From NCBI GenBank assembly GCA_964527685.1, contig CAZGOC010000008.1:1-24226 (forward strand): a DNA stretch of 24,226 nt. The letters are read 5' to 3'. Source of the stretch: UBA7396 sp964527685. GTDB lineage: Bacteria > Patescibacteriota > Gracilibacteria > BD1-5 > UBA6164. Shown one piece after another: positions 18,188 to 24,226 of this stretch (the first letter of the stretch is position 1; each line of letters starts with the position of its first letter). The notes beneath the pieces were generated by a model. It saw only the letters and a program-made list of their open reading frames with translations, ran no database searches and was not told the DNA's origin. A program made the position numbers and the translations under genes.

Positions 18188-18556
18188 TTATATTCTAAAA
18201 TTATTCAACATATTAATTATAGCCCAAGCACTTGTTGAAAGCAAAACTCAAACTAAAGACCAAATAATCATTTTTTTTGCTTTATTTATTTTTTCATCTT
18301 CTCACATAGAAATTAAATACATTATTCAAGAAATTATTAAAGAAATTACAGCTAAAACAGCTACATATTTAATTCATTCACTTATAAGATTTCACAAAAA
18401 AGAAAAAAAATCTCAATCTTTTAAAGAGCTTTGTGTATCTCAAGTCGTTTCTGAACTACATCAAGGTAATCAATTACAAACTACTTCTGGAGATGATGCT
18501 AAAACTTTTATTTTTAAAACACTTAAAAATCAAACTAAAAAATACAATTTTTTCAT
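18188..18556 (-). CDS. VirB2/TrbC-like two-TM secreted protein (copy 2)
   Basis: A 122-aa protein with a signal peptide (cleavage near A20, VLA|SSPE), a short ectodomain with paired cysteines C27 and C33, and two TM helices (about 62-84 and 97-118). The loop G85-EDEKINKAKKMI is almost identical to that of copy 4. The rest of the ectodomain is Ser/Thr/Gly-rich. The spacing to both neighbours (8-10 nt) leaves no room for promoters. The closely conserved loop but unrelated ectodomains suggest one membrane architecture carrying different exposed parts, perhaps minor and major subunits of one structure. Confidence 0.72.
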
Positions 18557-18564
18557 ATTAAAAA

Positions 18565-19065
18565 CTATTTATATAATAAATATCAAACTAAACTTATTAA
18601 ATAATAAGCACTCAAAGCTACAACTAAAGAAGTAATTCAAGCTATAAAAATATTTTTTCATTTAGATAATAATTCATCTTCTCCGTGATAAGCTATCATA
18701 TATCAAGCTCAAATCGTCATTATAAGTAAAGCTATAATTCATAAACCTATCATAAGTTTTTGTATCAAAGTTCACAAAACAAAATTTATAGTATCTTTTG
18801 ATTCTCACTGTTTTAACCCCCCTCATCCAGGAGAAAATAGCGATGTATCTATCATAAAATCAGAAGTTATGATATCATCTTCTTTTGAAGAATCTCATCA
18901 TCATTTATTTGTTTTAGTATCTCAATTAATAGAAGTTCATCATCAAGGAGAATATAAACTATTACTAGTACAAACTCAATTATCGCATTTTACTCTAGCA
19001 TATACATTATTTCAAATAAAAAATGAAAAAATTAATATAAAAACAAGTATTATTTTTTTAATCAT
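18565..19065 (-). CDS. VirB2/TrbC-like two-TM secreted protein (copy 1, first in operon)
   Basis: A 166-aa protein, first gene of the minus-strand operon. It has a signal peptide (cleavage near A23, VYA|RVK), paired cysteines C27 and C32 at the mature N-terminus, and Gly-rich patches (SPGGG at 39-43, KGGGD, SPGGGG at 78-83). Two TM helices follow (about 100-126 and 138-164) around the loop G128-EDELLSKGKN. It is the longest copy, and the Gly-rich ectodomain is distinctive. It includes GGG and TGA glycine codons. A promoter candidate lies at 19091-19119. Divergently transcribed from the glycosyltransferase at 19191. The pilin-like nature is inferred from topology and the repeated loop motif. 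Confidence 0.72.
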
Positions 19066-19090
19066 AAAAAAAATTAAATTTATATTTTTT

Positions 19091-19119
19091 ATATTATATA
19101 AAAAAATATAAAAAAACAA
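19091..19119 (-). promoter_or_regulatory. Promoter of the VirB2-like/metallopeptidase operon
   Basis: On the minus strand TTGTTT (19119-19114) is followed by TATAAT (19098-19093, 15-bp spacer) or the overlapping TAATAT (19096-19091, 17-bp spacer), about 26 nt before the start codon at 19065. Confidence 0.5.
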
Positions 19120-19190
19120 TTTTAATTTAACTTTACAAATCAAAAAAAAAATTTAAAGTGATGGAACTTTATATTATATTTTTAATATTT

Positions 19191-20330
19191 ATGAAAATTG
19201 CTATTTTACATGATTTGCTTGTTAAGTTAGGTTGAGCAGAAAAAGTGCTTGAAAAAGTGATAAAAATGTACCCAAATGCTGATTTATTTACTTTAATTTA
19301 TGATGAAAAAAAAGTTTGAAAAATATTTCCAAAAGAAAAAATAAAGCATGTACCAAAAATAACTCAAAATATCTATGACCTAACTAAAAATCAAAGACTT
19401 TGCCTTCCATTTATGGCAAGAGCTATTGAATCAATAGATTTATCTAATTATGATGTAGTTATAGCTTTTAATAGTGCTTTTGTGCATTGAGCAATAACTA
19501 AACCTGAAACAAAGTTTATTGTTTATTACCACTCTCCTACTCGTTATTTATGGGATTGGACAAATGAATATAAAAGAGATATTTGATGGAATAAGTGAAT
19601 AAAATGATTTATTTTAAATAGTATTTTAAAAAATATTAGACTTTGGGATTATATTGCTTCAAAAAGACACAATATAACTCTAGCAAATTCTTTTAATGTT
19701 AAAAAAAGAATTAAAAAATATTACTGACTTGATGCTTGAGTTGTTTACCCAAATGTAGATATTGATAGATTTAACACTGTTTCAAATATCACTTCTATGC
19801 CAAATTGAGAAGATGAAAAAAAATTACCAAAAGATTATTATATAATTATTTCAGCATTAACAGAGTTTAAAAAAGTTGATTTATCAATAAAAGCTTTTAA
19901 TGGGATGAGTGATAAAAATCTTATAATAGTTTGAGATTGAAATTTTAAAGAAAACTTAAAAAAAATTGCTTGAAATAATATTTATTTTACTTGATATAAA
20001 AGTGATGATGAAGTTGTTTATTTACTTCAAAATAGTTTGGGATTGATTTTTTCTTGAGAAGAAGATTTTTGAATAGTTCCTATTGAAGCTTTTGGTGCTT
20101 GAAAGCCTGTTTTTGCTTATAAAGCTTGATGACTTACTGAAACTATGGTTGAGTGAATTACTTGAGAGTTTTTTTTAGATAATAATTGATGAGATTTTAT
20201 TAAAAATTTTAAAGTTTTTGATGAAAATATAAAAAATAATAAATATAATCCTTTAGAAATAAAAGAAGTTGCTTTAAAATATTCTACAAAAAACTTTGAA
20301 GACAATATTAGAAAAATTGTTTGATTTTAA
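19191..20330 (+). CDS. GT4-family glycosyltransferase
   Basis: A 379-aa cytosolic or membrane-associated glycosyltransferase of the GT-B fold, family 4. It transfers a sugar, often mannose, from a nucleotide sugar to a polysaccharide or lipid precursor. It starts MKIAILHDLLVKLGGAEKV, the donor-independent N-domain signature of WbaZ-like enzymes. YHSPTRYLWDWTNEY and VVYPNVDIDRF follow. The C-domain has IIVGDG, IYFTGY and the E291-x7-E299 motif in GEEDFGIVPIEAFGAGKPV. Length is typical. An in-frame ATG at 19161 would add ten hydrophobic residues; I prefer 19191 because families start at MKIAI. It begins a surface-polysaccharide group with the ligase-like gene downstream and the flippase at 23304. 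Confidence 0.93.
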
Positions 20331-20365
20331 CTCCCCCTTAATCCCCCTCAAATAAGTGGGAAAGC
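20331..20365. other. Short C-rich intergenic element
   Basis: Right after the glycosyltransferase stop there are two C5 runs (CTCCCCCTT and TCCCCCTC) followed by a G-run. CCCCT can pair with AGTGGG around a CAAATA loop with one bulge. This is the most GC-rich patch outside rnpB-type sequences in a very AT-rich window. It resembles dispersed intergenic palindromic repeats, but I see no second copy here. Confidence 0.4.
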
Positions 20366-20401
20366 CAAGCAAGAATATTACTTTTTTAAAATTATTACCT
20401 T

Positions 20402-21712
20402 ATGAAATATATATTACAATTATTTATATTTTTACTTCCTTTTCATGCAATTTTTGTAACTTATTTAAAGTGTAAAGCTTGAATTGATACTGATATTTTA
20501 AGATTTTGGAAAGAAATAGTTATATCTATACTTTTAGCAATAGTTTCTTTTAAAATACTATTTACAAATAAATTTAATTTAGAAAAAATTTATAAAAATA
20601 ACTATCTTTTATGACTTACAACAGCATTTGTCATTTGTAGTTTTATTTATATATTTTTCCCTTATTTTAACATAAAAACAACTAATTTACTTTGATTTAA
20701 ATATGATGTATTTTTTTTATTTGCATTTATTATATGACTTTATTTAACATCAATAAAAGACAATTTTAAAAGTATTTTAATATCAAACTTTTTATCTATT
20801 TGAGTTATTTTAATCATATTTTTACCTTGGTATTTATCTTGAAATATAGAAACAACTACAAATATTATATGATTTGACAATAAACCATCTACTTATCAAG
20901 CAAATAGTTGTATATCTTTTTCTCAAAATGTAACAGGCTGACACAATAGATTTCAATGAAGTTTTTGAGATCCTATAAGATTTTGAGTATTTTTAGTTGT
21001 ATTTTATTTAATATTTTTATGAAGTATATTAAATGAAGTAAAAAATAATTTTAAAAAATATCTTATAATTTCAATTGTTTCAATTTTAATAATTACTTCA
21101 ATATTTTACTCATTTACAAAAACTAGTATGTTATGATTTGTATTTTGAGTATTAACTTTTATTTATCTTTCAAGAAAAATAATTTATAACAAAACTATCC
21201 CAAAAAAAGTATTAATATCAATTAGTAGTTTGATGGTTTTAGGTGTGATTTGACTAGTTTATTTAAAAAGAAATTTATTTTTGCATCCTGAAGCTATACT
21301 TTGAAGAGTTGAAAATCTTGTTATTTCAATTAAAATGTTTTTTGTAAATCCTTTTTGATACTGACTTTGAATTGCATGACCTGCAAGTTGGTTATCAACA
21401 AGTGCAGACAAAAATATGTCTTTATGAGTAAACAAATTTTTACCTGAAAATTGGTATGTTCAAATATTGCTTGAACAATGAATTTTATGAATTAGTTTAT
21501 TTTTATGATTAATAATTGTTATTTGAGTTAATTTATTTGATATAGTTAAAAGAAAAAAAGATTATTTAAGTATTTGAATATTTACAAGTTATTTATCTTT
21601 ACTTTTTATGGCAAACTTTACTCATGCATTTGAAGAATCTGCAACAAGCTATATTTTATTTATAATAATTTGATGATATATAGCTCTTGAAAGACAAAAA
21701 AATAAAGTGTAA
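20402..21712 (+). CDS. O-antigen ligase/polymerase-like membrane protein
   Basis: A 436-aa polytopic membrane protein with about ten hydrophobic helices and a large external loop (about residues 155-190: WYLSGNIETTTN, then a Cys- and Asn-containing segment, GWHNRFQGSFGDPIRFG). The RFxG-x3-DP arrangement before a TM helix, a basic segment after SFTKTSML, and the second external loop with NPFGYGLGIAGP and LPENWYVQILLEQGILG are characteristic of the Wzy/WaaL superfamily (O-antigen ligase/polymerase). These enzymes polymerise undecaprenyl-linked glycans or ligate them to acceptors. Such proteins are divergent, so ligase versus polymerase cannot be decided. The upstream glycosyltransferase and downstream flippase support a surface glycan role. 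The stop lies in a shared terminator hairpin. Confidence 0.85.
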
Positions 21713-21728
21713 AACACTTTATTTTTTT
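21699..21728 (+). terminator. Bidirectional terminator shared by the ligase-like gene and efp
   Basis: AAAATAAAGTGT (21699-21710) pairs with ACACTTTATTTT (21714-21725) around a 3-nt loop, with T-runs on both strands. The + gene's TAA (21710-21712) lies at the stem-loop junction and the efp stop (21727-21729) just beyond. Confidence 0.88.
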
Positions 21729-22290
21729 ATTTTGCTCTTTCTTGATATTCTCAACTTTCAGTATTTACAATTACAAAATCTCATTGATTAACAAATCCTG
21801 GAACTTTTATTGTAAGTCAAGTATTTGTAACTGCATCTTTTGTAATTTTTCCATCAGCTGTATTTCATTTTACACCTGGTTCACACTCAACTATTTCAAG
21901 TTTTACATTAGTTGGTAATACAAGTCAAACAAATTTTCATTCAAATTGTTGTATATCAACTGTTTCTCATTCAATTAAGAAAAATTTCATATCTCAAATA
22001 GTATCATCATCTAATTCTATTTGTTCATATGTAGATTGGTTCATAAATGCATATGTTCCTCAAGCTCAATATAAATATTCAAATCTTGCTCTATCTAAAA
22101 TAACATCATCTAATTTATCTTCTCAGTTAAATGTTCTATCAGTCATTCATCAGTTAAATAAATTTTTTAATCTCATTTTTATAGTTGTAGCTCATCTTCA
22201 AGCTCTGTGATATTCCCATTTTGATACAAAAAATAAAGTATCATCTATTTTCAAAACTGTTCCTGGTTTTGCTTCAAAAGCTGTTTTCAT
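21727..22290 (-). CDS. efp: Elongation factor P, arginine-type
   Basis: A 187-aa EF-P, which binds ribosomes stalled at polyproline and promotes peptide bond formation. It shows the N-terminal KOW-like domain (KPGTVLKIDDTLFFVSKWEYHRAGRGATT), the OB domain with YGAGGTYAFMN and VDIQQFEGKFVGLVLP, and domain III with KITKDAVTNTGLTIKVPGFVNQGDFV. Length is standard. The tip residue is R32 in G31-R32-G33, as in EarP-type EF-Ps that carry arginine rhamnosylation, rather than the lysine of the EpmA or YmfI types. No EarP is in the window. Preceded on the same strand by rpmG with a terminator between, so it probably has its own promoter. Confidence 0.95.
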
Positions 22291-22315
22291 ACTTAAAATA
22301 GTTAAAATATATTGT

Positions 22316-22349
22316 AAAAAAAAATAAGTAGAAAAATCTACCTTTTTTT
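22316..22349 (-). terminator. Terminator of rpmG
   Basis: On the minus strand GTAGA (22341-22337) and TCTAC (22332-22328) form a stem extended by A/T pairs and followed by a long T-run (complement of the A-run at 22316-22324). It separates rpmG from efp. Confidence 0.75.
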
Positions 22350-22361
22350 AGTTTTTAAAAA

Positions 22362-22541
22362 TTATCCTTTTTTAATTTCTTTCATTTTTAAAACTTCGTG
22401 TTTTTTTGTGATTTTATTGTATTTTCTTAAAGAAAGTTTTTCTCCTGGTCAGAAGTTTTTTTTGTTAATATTAGTTACATGAACTAAATTTCCTGTTTCT
22501 TCTGAATAAAATCATACATAAGTTCTTTTCCCTTTTGCCAT
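22362..22541 (-). CDS. rpmG: 50S ribosomal protein L33
   Basis: A 59-aa small basic protein with the L33 layout: MAKGKRTYVGFYSEETGNLVH, TNINKKN, GEKLSLRKYNKITKKHEVLK and MKEIKKG. The zinc-binding cysteines present in some L33 variants are absent, so it is the C- (zinc-free) type. It has a likely promoter at 22573-22600 and diverges from the anti-sigma gene. Confidence 0.85.
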
Positions 22542-22572
22542 AATTTAATTTAATGTTAATAAAACAACAGCT

Positions 22573-22600
22573 ATTATATTAAAAAAACTTAAAATACAAA
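22573..22600 (-). promoter_or_regulatory. Possible promoter of rpmG
   Basis: On the minus strand a perfect TATAAT (22578-22573) is preceded by TTTGTA/TTGTAT (22600-22594) at 15-16 bp. It lies about 31 nt before the rpmG start. Confidence 0.5.
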
Positions 22601-22613
22601 TTTTTTTTTAAAT

Positions 22614-22642
22614 TTGATTTTTTAATTGTCTAGTGTTATAAT
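22614..22642 (+). promoter_or_regulatory. Promoter of the RsbW-like gene
   Basis: TTGATT (22614-22619) and a perfect TATAAT (22637-22642) with a 17-bp spacer. It lies 35 nt before the UUG start and is divergent from the rpmG promoter. Confidence 0.7.
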
Positions 22643-22677
22643 AATACAAGTAAATTTTTAATTATTTTTTAATTACA

Positions 22678-23202
22678 TTGAGAGTGGAAGAAATAATTCT
22701 TTGAGATTCAAGTGATAATATAGATAATGATTTATCAAAATATTATAATAATTGAATTTTTGAAATTACATTTTCTTTTAAATCAGACTTTAAGAAAACA
22801 AAAATCATTAGAGATTATTTAGTTAATATTTTTGATTTTTTAAATATTTGAATGTTATGGAAAAATAGATTTGTGTTAATTGTTGATGAATTAAATAATA
22901 ATGCTATAGAATACTGAAGCTCTAGTGAAAGTATTAATAAACTTTATTTTAAAGCTCAACAACTAGAAAATGATATAATTATAAATATTGAAGTAAGTGA
23001 TGCTTGAGATTGAAAAGCTTCTAAAACATCAAAAGAAATGGAGGAATTAAGAGTAAATAGACTAGAGAAATGATTTGATAATCACAATTCAATAAGATGA
23101 AGATGACTTTTTTTGATAATAACAAAACTTGTTGATAATCTTTATTTTAAAGATAATAACTCTTGACTTACTGTTTGAATAAATAAAGTTATTGCAAAAT
23201 AA
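22678..23202 (+). CDS. RsbW/SpoIIAB-like anti-sigma factor kinase (HATPase), UUG or GUG start
   Basis: A 174-aa GHKL-ATPase domain protein of the RsbW/SpoIIAB type, which hold sigma factors or anti-anti-sigma partners in phosphorylation switches. ATP-binding motifs: N-box D70-ELNNNAIEYG80, G1 box V106-SDAGDGK113 and G2 box S138-IRGRGLF145. No ATG exists upstream of the domain. TTG at 22678 in an ACATTGA context, the same as at yidD, is the likely start, with GTG at 22684 as the alternative. Stand-alone HATPase of this size is typical of the family. No sigma factor, RsbV (STAS) or PP2C phosphatase is visible beside it, so partners must lie elsewhere. Confidence 0.85.
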
Positions 23203-23214
23203 TAATTATAAATT

Positions 23215-23250
23215 AAAAAGACCTATCTAAAAAATAGGTCTTTTTGCTTT
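23215..23250 (+). terminator. Terminator after the RsbW-like gene
   Basis: AAAAAGACCTAT (23215-23226) pairs with ATAGGTCTTTTT (23234-23245) around a 7-nt loop, followed by T-rich sequence. Strong Rho-independent form. Confidence 0.93.
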
Positions 23251-23270
23251 TTTAAAAAAAAATATATAAT
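23244..23270 (+). promoter_or_regulatory. Possible promoter of the flippase gene
   Basis: TTGCTT (23244-23249) and perfect TATAAT (23265-23270) with a 15-bp spacer. The -35 box lies in the tail of the preceding terminator. The leader would be about 27 nt. Confidence 0.45.
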
Positions 23271-23303
23271 AAATTTCAATTTTTAAAAACATAAAAACAC
23301 AAA

Positions 23304-24226
23304 ATGATAGAACAACACAATAGTTTAGCTGAAAAATTTGTTAAAAAATGAATTTGGTTATATATATTTTCTTTTTTAGTAGCTCCTATTTGATATATTG
23401 TAAAAATAATTTTATCTCAAGATTTATCAGTTGAAGAAATATGAATTATATATTGAGTTATGAGTTTGATGGTTTTATTAAACTCTTTTAATGATTTATG
23501 AATGGCTGAATCTTTAAATAAATTTATCCCTGATTTTGTAACTCAAAAAAGATATGATAAAGTTAAAACTATTATTTCATACCGATTAATAGCACAAATA
23601 ATTACTTGATGAATTATATTTTTGTTTTTTTATTTTTGAGCTGACTTTTTAGCAATAAATTATTTTAAAGATGATCTTGCTACAAATATAATAAAAATAT
23701 TTTCATTTTTCTTTTTGTGAACTACTTTTTTTCATGTAATAAATGTGTTTTTTCAAAGTGTTCAAGATACTTTTTATCAAAAAATAACTGAATTATTTAG
23801 GATGTTATTTATACTGTGATTTACTATTTACATGTTTTTTAATGATCTAGGAAATATGTTTTATTATAGTGTTTCTTGGGTATTAGGACTTTATTTTTGA
23901 ATCATTATTTCAATATTTTTATTTTTTAAAAAATATTATCTCCCATATTTAAAAAATGAAAAAATCCTTTGGGACAAGAGTATTTTTAAAGAAATTTTTT
24001 CTTATGCATTACTTGTTTTTTTAGGTTCTCAAGCTTGAACTATCTTAAGTCAAATAGATATGCAAATGATTATTTATATGCTTTGAAATAAAGATGCTTG
24101 ATATTATACAAATTATTTAAGTATAGTATCAATTCCTTTTATGTTAATTTGACCAATATTTGCATTTTTGTTTCCTGTTTTTTCAGAGCTTATTGCTAAA
24201 AAAGAGTTTGAAAAAATAAAATTAAT
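23304..24226 (+). CDS. Wzx-type polysaccharide flippase (MATE/MVF superfamily), 3' truncated by window
   Basis: The first 307 residues of a polytopic membrane protein that runs off the window. It shows the Wzx/RfbX-like (polysaccharide biosynthesis protein, PF01943) pattern: an amphipathic cytosolic N-terminus, TM1, GVMSLMVLLNSFNDLGMAESLNKFIPDF with the conserved helix 2-3 loop, Gly/aromatic-rich TM helices, and a central YALLVFLGSQAGTILSQIDMQMIIYMLG segment typical of the second half start, ending near FAFLFPVFSEL. Such proteins flip undecaprenyl-linked oligosaccharides across the membrane. Together with the glycosyltransferase at 19191 and the ligase/polymerase at 20402 it suggests a surface-glycan route, although efp, rpmG and the RsbW-like gene intervene. 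MurJ is less likely because of the helix 2-3 sequence. Confidence 0.85.

Noticed and set aside
18869..19111. Open frame on the + strand over the first VirB2-like gene
   Set aside because: It is antisense to a gene with signal peptide, paired Cys and conserved loop; the product is His/Ser/Phe-rich low complexity.
19161..19190. Upstream ATG start for the glycosyltransferase
   Set aside because: It would add ten hydrophobic residues; GT4 relatives begin at the MKIAI segment, so 19191 is preferred.
1048..24226. Mycoplasma-type code (TGA = Trp) or selenocysteine
   Set aside because: TGA aligns with glycine, not Trp or Cys, in well-known motifs, and TGG is used for Trp. No SECIS-like element is needed at such density.

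Overview
The window is about 24 kb of very AT-rich, gene-dense bacterial DNA that only makes sense if UGA is read as glycine (translation table 25). Under the standard code almost every gene breaks into fragments. With UGA as Gly, textbook motifs appear whole: the adenylate kinase P-loop, the GNAT RGxGxG loop, the HExxH of a metallopeptidase, the RNase J metal site and the glycosyltransferase E-x7-E. TGG is still used for Trp, so this is not the Mycoplasma code. The recoding, small gaps, absence of visible Shine-Dalgarno sequences and gene types point to the Candidate Phyla Radiation, specifically Gracilibacteria (BD1-5) or Absconditabacteria (SR1). I cannot choose between these two from the sequence.

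Left part (1-7262, + strand). The tail of a Gly-Ser-repeat protein is followed by a strong terminator and the RNase P RNA gene rnpB. Then come six same-strand genes: an adenylate kinase fused to a GNAT acetyltransferase, a Trm11-like methyltransferase, a 504-aa protein of unknown role, a thioredoxin-fold protein with a Cys-rich tail, a CmpX/MscS-like membrane protein, and an MtaB/MiaB-type tRNA methylthiotransferase.

Middle part (7274-14098). A minus-strand pair (Nudix hydrolase, degenerate metallo-beta-lactamase-like protein) diverges from a sortase and a small membrane protein. These two converge on a bifunctional RelA/SpoT (p)ppGpp enzyme that carries an extra C-terminal membrane domain. 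A translation operon follows, rpsT-infC-rpmI-rplT, then a lone yidD that converges on RNase J.

Right part (14096-24226). RNase J (minus) is followed by the most intriguing locus, a minus-strand operon (19065 to 16374). It has four tandem small secreted two-TM proteins resembling VirB2/TrbC pilins and ends in a membrane-anchored zinc metallopeptidase whose start overlaps the stop of the fourth small gene. Beyond it lie cell-surface polysaccharide genes (a GT4 glycosyltransferase, an O-antigen ligase/polymerase-like protein and a Wzx-type flippase cut by the window end). These are interspersed with efp, rpmG and an RsbW-like anti-sigma kinase.

A recurring architectural theme is that all four convergent gene pairs are separated by 0-14 nt and share one hairpin that overlaps a stop codon. 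In the extreme case (9813-9848) one perfect palindrome encodes the same last three residues and stop for both genes.
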